Below are positions 7,366 through 14,183 of a DNA stretch of 38,583 bases, piece by piece. Numbering within the stretch: the first letter of the stretch is position 1; each line of letters begins with the position of its first letter. The notes under the pieces are model-generated. The model did no database searches, was not told the origin of the DNA, and was given only the letters and a program-made list of their open reading frames with translations. The position numbers were made by a program, and so were the translations under genes. This stretch comes from JBOGGX01 sp050744245 (lineage in GTDB: Bacteria > Actinomycetota > Acidimicrobiia > Acidimicrobiales > JBOGGX01): assembly GCA_050744245.1 (NCBI GenBank), contig JBOGGX010000032.1, positions 1-38,583 on the forward strand, in the 5' to 3' direction.

Positions 7366-8103
7366 TCAGGACGGCTCGAACAGCGAGAGCTGAGGGTCGG
7401 GGGGATACAGCCGCGGCACACCGGTCCACGGGATGCCCTCCATGAACACCCAGCGACGGCGGTGGATGGCGCTCGGCCCGTACCCCTTGAGGGCGGCCTT
7501 GTGCCGGGGGCACGGATACCCCTTGTTGAACTCGAAGTCGTAGTACGGGTAGTGCTCGGCCTCGGTCCGCATGATGCGGTCGCGGGACACCTTGGCCAGG
7601 ATCGACGCCGCCGCCACCGACAGGCAGTACCGGTCGGCCTTGACCATGCGCCGGGTGAGCCCCCGGGTCTGCGGCGTGCCGACGAAATCCCACTTCCCGT
7701 CGACCACGACCCGATCGGGCGCCAGGCCCAACGCCTCGATGGCGCGCCGGGCGGCCAGCCGTTGGGCCTCCGACATCCCGAGCTCGTCGCACTCCTCCTG
7801 GCTGGCGTGGCCGACGGCCCAGGCCACACACCACTCGGCGATGCGGTCGAACATCGCCTCCCGTTCGGCCGATGTCAGCAGCTTCGAGTCGCGAACCTTG
7901 TAGACGCGGCGGTCACGGGGGATCACGGCGGCGCCGACGGTGAGGGGGCCGGCCCACGATCCCCGCCCCACCTCGTCGACGCCGACGACATTGGTGCAGC
8001 CGGCGTCCCAGAGCTCGCGCTCGACGGTGAGCGACGGCGACTTTCCTTTGAGCGCCTTGCGCAGGGTCGGCACCGCCACAGCCACGGAGCCGAGAGTAGC
8101 CAT
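7366..8103 (-). CDS. rnhB: ribonuclease HII
   Basis: The 245-residue protein carries the type II RNase H signature VVGVDEVGRGSWAGPLTVGAAV with the catalytic Asp43-Glu44 pair, then DSKLLTSAERE, a later VVVDGKWDF containing another metal-binding aspartate, and the C-terminal FEFNKGYPCPRHKAALKGYGP typical of RnhB. It cleaves RNA in RNA:DNA hybrids and starts ribonucleotide excision repair. The 35-residue N-terminal extension (KALKGKSPSLTVERELWDAG) is basic and may help hybrid binding. ATG at 8103 is accepted as the start. It is divergent from the small gene at 8136/8190. Confidence 0.93.
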   Translation of the reverse strand: MATLGSVAVAVPTLRKALKGKSPSLTVERELWDAGCTNVVGVDEVGRGSWAGPLTVGAAVIPRDRRVYKVRDSKLLTSAEREAMFDRIAEWCVAWAVGHASQEECDELGMSEAQRLAARRAIEALGLAPDRVVVDGKWDFVGTPQTRGLTRRMVKADRYCLSVAAASILAKVSRDRIMRTEAEHYPYYDFEFNKGYPCPRHKAALKGYGPSAIHRRRWVFMEGIPWTGVPRLYPPDPQLSLFEPS

Positions 8104-8135
8104 TCGCCCCTCGACCTACGGAGGTTCCCGCCGCC

Positions 8136-8441
8136 ATTGACGGATGTCGTGGTCCGGGCGATCCCGACATCCGGGCGCAGGCGGACCGCGTGCTGAACCA
8201 CTACGTCGAACGACTCGGCCACGTCGTACCCGTTCCGCAGGAAGGCCGTCGGCGGGACGAGGCCTGGACGGTCGTCGGCAATCTCGGCATGGGCGACAAG
8301 ATTCGCATCGGTGACTGGCTGCTCAAGTTCGAGCGGGGCGAGCTGCCGGCCGACGCCGACGAGTTCCGCCGGCTCATCGACTACGACACCTTCGCCCGCT
8401 ACACCGAGTACTACCTGTACGAGGTGGCCCAGCTCTGGTAG
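8136..8441 (+). CDS. hypothetical small protein with unusual start
   Basis: The conserved-looking part is DIRAQADRVLNHYVERLGH, GNLGMGDKIRIGDWLLKFERGEL and LIDYDTFARYTEYYLYEVAQLW. I recognise no family. The first standard start is GTG at 8190 (83 residues), but it has no ribosome site and the good codon usage continues upstream. GGAGG at 8120-8124 is followed after 11 bases by an in-frame ATT at 8136, giving 101 residues; ATT is a rare initiator known from infC. There is no in-frame ATG, GTG or TTG between the upstream stop (TAG near 8098) and 8190. Codon usage supports a real gene; the exact start is uncertain. Confidence 0.6.
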   Translation: MDGCRGPGDPDIRAQADRVLNHYVERLGHVVPVPQEGRRRDEAWTVVGNLGMGDKIRIGDWLLKFERGELPADADEFRRLIDYDTFARYTEYYLYEVAQLW

Positions 8442-8451
8442 GACCCGAGGC

Positions 8452-9465
8452 TCAGCCCAGGTCGACGCCCGGCGTCGGGTCGGCGACGGCCACCGCCCCG
8501 ATCGGCACGAAGCCGGCGGCGACCAGGTCGTCGGCCGCCGGCCCGCGCCGGTCGACCGCGGCAAGCAGTCCGCCCGAGGTCTGCGGGTCGTAGGCCAGCG
8601 TTTCGAGCGCGGCCGGGACTCGGCTGCTGATCCGGCCGTCGAGGTAGGCCCGGTTGCGCTCGTCGCCTCCGGTGCGGACGCCGGCCTCGGCCGCGGCCCG
8701 CACCCCGTCGTAGAGGGGAATCGCGGCGGCGTCGATCGTGAGCCGGACGCCGGACCGCTCGGCGATCTCCCACGCGTGGCCGAGCAGGCCGAACCCGGTG
8801 ACGTCGGTGACGGCGTGGACGGCGTCGCCCAGCTCGATGAGCGCCTCGGAGGCGCGGCGGTTCAGCCCGCGCATCCCGGCGACGGCGGCGGCGGCTGCCG
8901 GGGAACCGCTGGCGAGCGCGATACCCGTGCCGATGGGCTTGGACACGAGGAGCACGTCGGCCGGCCGGGCGCCGCCCTTGGTGAGGATCCGGTCGGGGTG
9001 GACCGTGCCCTGGACGGCCAGCCCGAAGATGGGTTCCTCGCTGCGGATGGTGTGGCCGCCGGCGACCACGCCGCCCGCCTCGCCCACCACCTCGGCCGCG
9101 GCCCCGAAGATGGTGGCGATGGCCTCTGGTGGGAACCGTTCGGGAAAGGCGGCCACGTTGAGGGCGAGCAGAACCCGGCCGCCCATGGCGAACACGTCGC
9201 TGCAGGCGTTGGCTGCGGCGATGGCCCCGTAGTCGGCCGGGTCGTCGACCAGCGGCGGAAAGAAGTCAGTCGTGGACACCAGCGCCACGTCGGGGGTCAG
9301 GCGGTAGACGGCGGCATCGTCGAAGGGCGCCAGCCCGACGACGAGATCCTCGGGGGCGTCGCCGGCCAGGGAGCGCAGGAGGGCCGACAGCGCGGCGCCG
9401 CCCCACTTGGCCGCGCACCCGCCGCACGAGGTCCACTCGGTCAGCTTGAGATCGGTCACGGCCAT
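8452..9465 (-). CDS. selD: selenide, water dikinase (selenophosphate synthetase)
   Basis: The 337-residue protein has the SelD N-terminal catalytic segment TEWTSCGGCAAKWG, in which the CAAK cysteine and lysine correspond to the essential Cys17/Lys20 of the E. coli enzyme. STTDFFPPLVDDP, GAIAAANACSDVFAMGG and AGGHTIRSEEPIFG follow, then the C-terminal AIRS-like half with TDVTGFGLLGH and DPQTSGGLL. It makes selenophosphate from selenide and ATP for selenocysteine, selenouridine or selenium cofactors. The catalytic position encodes Cys, not selenocysteine. No selA, selB or tRNA-Sec is seen nearby, so the downstream pathway cannot be told. It lies 99 bp after rpiB in the same direction, with a structured spacer between. 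Confidence 0.93.
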   Translation of the reverse strand: MAVTDLKLTEWTSCGGCAAKWGGAALSALLRSLAGDAPEDLVVGLAPFDDAAVYRLTPDVALVSTTDFFPPLVDDPADYGAIAAANACSDVFAMGGRVLLALNVAAFPERFPPEAIATIFGAAAEVVGEAGGVVAGGHTIRSEEPIFGLAVQGTVHPDRILTKGGARPADVLLVSKPIGTGIALASGSPAAAAAVAGMRGLNRRASEALIELGDAVHAVTDVTGFGLLGHAWEIAERSGVRLTIDAAAIPLYDGVRAAAEAGVRTGGDERNRAYLDGRISSRVPAALETLAYDPQTSGGLLAAVDRRGPAADDLVAAGFVPIGAVAVADPTPGVDLG

Positions 9466-9506
9466 GGCTGACGAGCGTAGGCCGGTGGCCCGCCACCACG
9501 GGTTTC

Positions 9507-9545
9507 GTCGCCCCCAGGGTGCGCAATCCGCACCACCAGGGCGAC
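9507..9545 (-). other. structured rpiB-selD spacer (nested inverted repeats)
   Basis: GTCGCCC (9507-9513) pairs with GGGCGAC (9539-9545). Inside it GGTGCG (9518-9523) pairs with CGCACC (9529-9534) around a 5-base loop. RNA from either strand would form a two-part stem. It may terminate or process the rpiB transcript before selD or regulate selD. No T tract follows, so intrinsic termination is doubtful. Confidence 0.45.
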
Positions 9546-9564
9546 AGAACCAGGCGGTGTGCCC

Positions 9565-9972
9565 TCAGCCGAGCTTGGCGATCTCGGCCCGCTCGGCCGG
9601 ATCGGGGTCGGTGGTGAGGAACGCGTCGAGCATCTCGCTCGCCACCTCGGGCGAGGTGAGGCGTAGCCCCATGGCCAGCACATTGGCGTCGTTCCAGCGC
9701 CGGGCACCCCTGGCCGTCTCGGCGTCGGTGCACAAGGCGGCGCGCACGCCAGCCACCTTGTTGGCGGCCATCGACACGCCCGTGCCGGTCCAGCAGCAGA
9801 CGACTCCCCGATCGGCCCGCCCGGCGGCCACGGCCTCGCCCACCGCCCGACCGACATCCGGCCACGGCTCGCCCTCGCCGGCGACCACGACCTCGTGACC
9901 CCGCTCGGCCAACCCGTCCTTGACGGCGTCGGTCAGCGGCGTCCGTTCGTCGGTACCGAACGCGATGCGCAC
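9565..9972 (-). CDS. rpiB: RpiB/LacA/LacB family sugar-phosphate isomerase
   Basis: From GTG at 9972 the product is 135 residues (VRIAFGTDERTPL...). The motif VVCCWTGTGVSMAANKVAGVRAAL matches RpiB GxxxCGTGxGxSxAANKxxGIRA, keeping the cysteine that acts as base in the E. coli enzyme. RRWNDANVLAMGLRL matches the RpiB NDAN segment. The family interconverts ribose/ribulose 5-phosphate or allose/galactose phosphates; the CWTGTG variant leaves the substrate open. It begins 20 bp after the second ABC ATPase gene, making it the likely last gene of the transporter operon and suggesting sugar metabolism there. The longer upstream reading frame overlaps the ATPase gene and is not used. Confidence 0.85.
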   Translation of the reverse strand: MRIAFGTDERTPLTDAVKDGLAERGHEVVVAGEGEPWPDVGRAVGEAVAAGRADRGVVCCWTGTGVSMAANKVAGVRAALCTDAETARGARRWNDANVLAMGLRLTSPEVASEMLDAFLTTDPDPAERAEIAKLG

Positions 9973-9992
9973 CGGCCCAGTCTGCCCGCGGC

Positions 9993-11024
9993 TCAGGCTC
10001 GCCGGACGGCCAGGGGGCGTTCGCGGTCCTGGAAGTCGCCGGTGCGTAGGTGGCAGGCGGCCAGGTGGCTCGGGCTCACCGCCGACGGCAGCCGCTCCGG
10101 CTCGAGCTCGTCGCAGATGCCCTCGCCGAGCACGGCGATCGGGCAGCGCGGGTGGAAGCGGCAGCCCGGCGGCGGATTGAGCGGGCTGGGCAGCTCGCCC
10201 TCGAGCCGGATGTGCTCCCGGGGCCGGTCGGGATCCGGGATGGGAATGGCCGACAGGAGCGCCTGGGTGTACGGGTGCTGCGGGTTGGCGAACACCTCGT
10301 CCCGCGTGCCGATCTCGACGATGCGGCCCAGGTACATGACCGCGATCCGGTCGCACAGATGCTCGACCACCGCCAGGTCGTGGGCCACGAAGACGAGGGT
10401 GAAGTCGAGCCGCTGCTGCAGGTCGCGGAGCAGATTCAGGATCTGCGACTGGATGGAGACGTCGAGGGCGGACACGGGTTCGTCGGCCACCAGGAACCTG
10501 GGCGACACGGCCAGGGCGCGGGCGATGCCGATCCGCTGCCGCTGACCGCCGGAGAACTGATGGGGGTAGCGCCGGGCGTGGTACGGCTCCAGCCCGACCA
10601 GTTCGAGCACCTCGTCGACCCGGTCGTGACGCTCGGCCCGAGGCACACCGTGGGCCCGGAGCCCCTCGGCGATGCTGTCGCCGACCGTGGCCCTGGGATC
10701 GAGCGAGGAGTACGGGTCCTGGAACACGATCTGCATCTCGCGGCGCAGGGACCGGAGCGCCTCGCCCGAGGCCGCGAGGAGGTCGCGACCGTCGAAGACG
10801 AGCGACCCCGCGTCGGCGTCGAGCAGCCGCAGCAGCATCCGACCCAGCGTGGTCTTCCCGCAGCCGGACTCCCCCACCACGCCGAGCGCCTCGCCGGCGT
10901 AGACGTCGAGGTCGACCCGGTCGACGGCCCGCACCTTGCCGGCGACACGACCGAACGCGCCGGACTGCACCGGGTACTCCTTGACCAGGCCCCTGGCCTC
11001 CATGATGACCGGCCGGTCAGCCAC
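9993..11024 (-). CDS. oligopeptide/dipeptide-type ABC transporter ATPase (DppF/OppF-like)
   Basis: A 343-residue ATPase with Walker A GESGCGKTT (residues 51-59), signature FSGGQRQRIGIARAL, Walker B FLVADEPVSALD and the C-terminal oligo_HPY region GCRFHPRCP...ICDEL...AACHL. The four cysteines resemble the cluster-binding site reported in some Opp/Dpp ATPases. It would power import with the partner ATPase encoded just upstream; their genes overlap by 8 bp (GTG 11024, partner stop 11017). The class transports peptides, nickel, opines or oligosaccharides; the substrate is not fixed by this subunit. Confidence 0.9.
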   Translation of the reverse strand: MADRPVIMEARGLVKEYPVQSGAFGRVAGKVRAVDRVDLDVYAGEALGVVGESGCGKTTLGRMLLRLLDADAGSLVFDGRDLLAASGEALRSLRREMQIVFQDPYSSLDPRATVGDSIAEGLRAHGVPRAERHDRVDEVLELVGLEPYHARRYPHQFSGGQRQRIGIARALAVSPRFLVADEPVSALDVSIQSQILNLLRDLQQRLDFTLVFVAHDLAVVEHLCDRIAVMYLGRIVEIGTRDEVFANPQHPYTQALLSAIPIPDPDRPREHIRLEGELPSPLNPPPGCRFHPRCPIAVLGEGICDELEPERLPSAVSPSHLAACHLRTGDFQDRERPLAVRRA

Positions 11025-12087
11025 GGCTGGCGACCTTCGTCCCCTTCCGGCCCGACACCGCCACGGGCGCCTCGTACTCCGGCTCCTCGGCCTCGGCGTG
11101 GATGAAGCAGCGCACCTTATGGCCGGGCTCGACCTCGACCAGGGCGGGCATGGCCTCGGTGCATCGGGTCAGGCCCAGCTCGACCCGGGCCCGACAGCGG
11201 GGGGCGAATCGGCAGTGGTGCTCCAGGCCGATGAGGTTGGGGACCCGCCCGGGGATGACGTCGAGACGGTCGCGCCGGGCGCCGATCACCGGCACCGAGC
11301 CGATGAGCCCCTGGGTGTACGGGTGCTTCGGATCGTGGAACAGGGTGCGGGTGTCGGTCTCCTCGACGATCTGACCGGCGTACATGACCGCCACCCGGTC
11401 GGCCATCTCGGCCACGATCCCGAGGTCGTGGGTGATGAGCACGACGCTCATCCCCAGGTCGGCCTGGACCTCCCGGATCAGCTCGAGGATCTGCGCCTGG
11501 ATGGTGACATCGAGCGCGGTGGTCGGCTCGTCGGCCACGAGCAGGTCTGGGTCGCCGGCCAGGGCCATGGCGATCATGACCCGCTGGGCCTGGCCGCCGG
11601 AGAGCTGGTGCGGGTAGGACCGGGCCCGGCGGGCCGGATCGGGGATGCCGACCCGCCGCAGCATGGCGACCGCCTTCTGCTCGCCGACCTTGCGCTCGAC
11701 GTCGCGGTGGATCTCGTAGACCTCGCCGATCTGGAACCCGGCCCGGTAGGCCGGGTTCAGCGAAGAGACGGGTTGCTGGAAGATCATGCTGATCTGATCG
11801 CCGCGGATGTCGCGCATCTCGGCCTCCGTCCTGGCCGTGAGCTCCTGGTCCTTGAAGCGGATCGAGCCGTCGATGATCCGTCCCGGGGCCGACACCAGCC
11901 GCAGGATCGAGAACGAGGTGACGCTCTTGCCCGACCCTGACTCGCCGACGAGCCCGAGCACCTCGCCCGGGATGACCCGGAGGTCGACACCGTCGACCGC
12001 CTTGACGATCCCGTCGGCGGTGAAGAACCACGTCCGCAGGCCCGAGATCTCGAGCAACGGCGCCGGGACGGCGTCGTCGACGCTCAC
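11017..12087 (-). CDS. oligopeptide/dipeptide-type ABC transporter ATPase (DppD/OppD-like)
   Basis: From GTG at 12087 (GTGA overlap with the stop of the permease gene) the product is 356 residues. Walker A GESGSGKSVTS, the Q-loop IFQQPVSSLNPAY, signature LSGGQAQRVMIAMAL, Walker B LLVADEPTTALD and H-loop VLITHDLG are all present. The C-terminal CRFAPRCRARVELGLTRC...VRCF carries four cysteines. Length and motif order are typical of DppD. An upstream in-frame ATG at 12237 lies inside the permease gene and would add 50 low-complexity residues, so it is rejected. Confidence 0.9.
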   Translation of the reverse strand: MSVDDAVPAPLLEISGLRTWFFTADGIVKAVDGVDLRVIPGEVLGLVGESGSGKSVTSFSILRLVSAPGRIIDGSIRFKDQELTARTEAEMRDIRGDQISMIFQQPVSSLNPAYRAGFQIGEVYEIHRDVERKVGEQKAVAMLRRVGIPDPARRARSYPHQLSGGQAQRVMIAMALAGDPDLLVADEPTTALDVTIQAQILELIREVQADLGMSVVLITHDLGIVAEMADRVAVMYAGQIVEETDTRTLFHDPKHPYTQGLIGSVPVIGARRDRLDVIPGRVPNLIGLEHHCRFAPRCRARVELGLTRCTEAMPALVEVEPGHKVRCFIHAEAEEPEYEAPVAVSGRKGTKVASRG

Positions 12088-13031
12088 CGGTTCAGTCGGG
12101 GGTCGAGGGCGTCGCGCAGCCCGTCGCCGATGAGGTTGAAGGCGAGCACGTTCAGCATGATCATGAACCCTGGGGCCAGCACCAGCCATGGCGCGGTGAA
12201 GATGGCGGTGCGCTCGGCTGAGATCATCCTCCCCCACTCGGGGATGGCCTCGGAGCCGCCGAGGCCGACGAAGCTGAGCGCGGCCAGCTCGAGCACCGCG
12301 GTCGCGATCGACAGCGTGGCCTGCACGACCAACGGCGTGAGCGCGTTGGGAAGCACCCGATGACCGATCAGCCGGCGCGACGAAACACCCAACGCCCGGT
12401 CGGCGGTCACGAAATCCTGTTCGCGGATGGAGAGCACGCTCGACCGGACCAGCCGGGCGTAGATCGGGATGGTGACGATCGAGATGGCGATGATCGCGTT
12501 GAACAACCCGTTGCCCAGCACGGTCACGATGGCGATCGCCAACAGGAGGGCGGGAAACGCCAGGAGCACGTCCATGACCCGCATGATCACGGTGTCGACG
12601 CCGCGACCGAAGAACCCGGCGACCAGCCCGAAGAACGTCCCGACGGCCACCGCGAACGTGACCGCGGCAAAGCCGGAGAAGAGCGAGACGCGCGCGCCGT
12701 AGATGAGCCGGCTGAACTCGTCCTGGCCGTTCCTGTCGATGCCGAGGATGTGCTGGGGCTGTTCCTCAGGACAGCCGAACAGGTGGATGCACGGCGAATC
12801 GCGGGGATGGACGTCCTCGACGTCGAGCAGCACCTCGTTGGGGCCGTACGGCGCGATGATCGGGGCGAACACGGCGAGGAACACGAGGAAGCCGAGGATG
12901 ACCGCCCCGACGATCGCCGACTTCTTCCTGAACGTCTCCCTGAAGGCGTCGCGCCACAGGCCACGGGCCCGCAGGATCGAGGCCTGCCCCGTCGTCGTCG
13001 CGGCCAGTTCGACCTCGGGTTCGATGGCCAC
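12084..13031 (-). CDS. ABC transporter permease (DppC/OppC-like)
   Basis: A 315-residue inner-membrane permease. A cytosolic N terminus leads to a helix (SAIVGAVILGFLVFLAVFAPIIAPYG), followed by a periplasmic loop with DSPCIHLFGCPEEQPQHILGIDRNGQDEFSRLIYGARVSL. The binding-protein-dependent transport domain follows, including the EAA-like loop YARLVRSSVLSIREQDFVTADRALG. The final helix is FMIMLNVLAFNLIGDGLRDALDPR, the standard DppC ending. The start is GTG at 13031, 2 bp after the stop of the first permease, so tight coupling is expected. The two loop cysteines (CIHLFGC) could form a disulfide. Confidence 0.9.
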   Translation of the reverse strand: MAIEPEVELAATTTGQASILRARGLWRDAFRETFRKKSAIVGAVILGFLVFLAVFAPIIAPYGPNEVLLDVEDVHPRDSPCIHLFGCPEEQPQHILGIDRNGQDEFSRLIYGARVSLFSGFAAVTFAVAVGTFFGLVAGFFGRGVDTVIMRVMDVLLAFPALLLAIAIVTVLGNGLFNAIIAISIVTIPIYARLVRSSVLSIREQDFVTADRALGVSSRRLIGHRVLPNALTPLVVQATLSIATAVLELAALSFVGLGGSEAIPEWGRMISAERTAIFTAPWLVLAPGFMIMLNVLAFNLIGDGLRDALDPRLNR

Positions 13032-13033
13032 GG

Positions 13034-14095
13034 CTAGCCCACCCTGACCTTCGGGTCCAGATAGGTGTAGATGATGTCGGTGATCAGGTTGATGACGACG
13101 AACACCACCGCGATCACCAGGGTGAAGCCCTGGATGACGGTGTAGTCACGGGCGGCGATGGCGTCGAACAGGGTCTTGCCCACGCCGGTCAGGCTGAAGA
13201 TCGTCTCGGTCAGGATGGCCCCGCCGAGGAGCGTGCCCAGCGACAGCCCGATCACGGTGACCACCGGGAGCAGCGAGTTGCGCAGGGCGTGGCGGCCGAC
13301 CACCAGCCGCTCGCGCAGGCCCTTGGCCCGGGCCGTCCGCACATAGTCGAGCCCGAGCGTGTCGAGCAGGCTCGATCTGGTCATGCGCACGACGATGGCG
13401 ATGGGGATGGTGGCCAGGGTGACGGCCGGAAGAATCAGGTGCTGGATGGCGTCCCAGAACACCGACCAGTTGAGCGTGAGCACCGCGTTGAGCGTGTCGA
13501 TGTTGGCGATGAACTCGAAGAGCCCGTTGGGCGGGAGGCCCCAGGCCTCGTAGAACGGCTCGGGGATGACCCCAGGGGTCAGCTGACCCGATGGCGGCAG
13601 GTAGAAGATCGTGTCGGCCAGCACCTTGGCGAAGATGAACTGGAGGAACAGGCCGAGGACGAACACCGGCACCGACACCCCGATGTTGGAGCCGACGATG
13701 GTGGCGACGTCGGTCGCCGAGTTGTGCCGATACCCGGCCAAGACCCCGGCCGGGATACCGATCAGGATGGCCAACAGCAACGCGGCCACCGAGAGCTGCA
13801 GGGTCACCGGCAACCGCTCGATCATGAGCTGCTGCACCGGGCGTCGATGCTGGAGCGACTCGCCGAGATCGCCGGTCAGCAGGTTGCCCGCGTACACGCC
13901 GAACTGGACGATGACGTTGTCGTTGAGGCCGTTCTCCTCCCTGAAGGCGTCGCAGAGCTCGTCGGTGGCCCGCTCACCCAGCGTCGCCCGGCACACGTCA
14001 CCTGGCAGGATCCTGGCCAGCACGAACACGGCGATGACGATCCCGATGAGCACCGGGATCGAGAACAGCAACCGGCGGAGGATGAAGCGAGCCAC
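13034..14095 (-). CDS. ABC transporter permease (DppB/OppB-like)
   Basis: A 353-residue permease beginning MARFILRRLLFSIPVLIGIVIAVFVLARILPGD, the characteristic DppB start. It has helices LSVAALLLAILIGIPAGVLAGY and VFVLGLFLQFIFAK, the EAA loop YVRTARAKGLRERLVVGRHALRNSLLPV, and ends TDIIYTYLDPKVRVG. The insertion DVCRATLGERATDELCDAF after the first helix has two cysteines and is common in actinobacterial homologues. The start is GTG at 14095. A strong stem-loop sits between this gene and the binding-protein gene. Confidence 0.92.
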   Translation of the reverse strand: MARFILRRLLFSIPVLIGIVIAVFVLARILPGDVCRATLGERATDELCDAFREENGLNDNVIVQFGVYAGNLLTGDLGESLQHRRPVQQLMIERLPVTLQLSVAALLLAILIGIPAGVLAGYRHNSATDVATIVGSNIGVSVPVFVLGLFLQFIFAKVLADTIFYLPPSGQLTPGVIPEPFYEAWGLPPNGLFEFIANIDTLNAVLTLNWSVFWDAIQHLILPAVTLATIPIAIVVRMTRSSLLDTLGLDYVRTARAKGLRERLVVGRHALRNSLLPVVTVIGLSLGTLLGGAILTETIFSLTGVGKTLFDAIAARDYTVIQGFTLVIAVVFVVINLITDIIYTYLDPKVRVG

Positions 14096-14123
14096 GAGCC
14101 AGTTCGAGCCAGTCGTCAGTGAT

Positions 14124-14167
14124 GATGCGGGTCGGGCGGGACGCTAGCCCCGCCCGACCTCCGCATC
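14124..14167 (-). other. 17-bp stem-loop between binding-protein and permease genes
   Basis: GTCGGGCGGG (14131-14140) pairs perfectly with CCCGCCCGAC (14149-14158) around an 8-base loop. The stem continues past a 2-base bulge with GATGCGG (14124-14130) against CCGCATC (14161-14167). No T tract follows. This position and strength match intergenic hairpins that stabilise the upstream binding-protein mRNA and lower downstream permease expression, as in malE-malF; the role here is inferred. Confidence 0.65.
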
Positions 14168-14183
14168 AGCGCAACGTCCGGGC

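Noticed and set aside
8137..8190. TTG at 8137, ATG at 8144 or GTG at 8149 as start of the small gene
   Set aside because: All three are out of frame with the 8190-8441 coding sequence.
9466..9564. tRNA-Sec candidate in the structured spacer beside selD
   Set aside because: There is no TCA anticodon loop, no GGTTCGA-type T arm and no acceptor pairing; only generic stems are present.
12088..12237. N-terminal extension of the DppD-like ATPase to ATG at 12237
   Set aside because: It lies inside the permease gene and adds Arg/His-rich residues unlike the family; the GTGA overlap at 12087 is the natural start.
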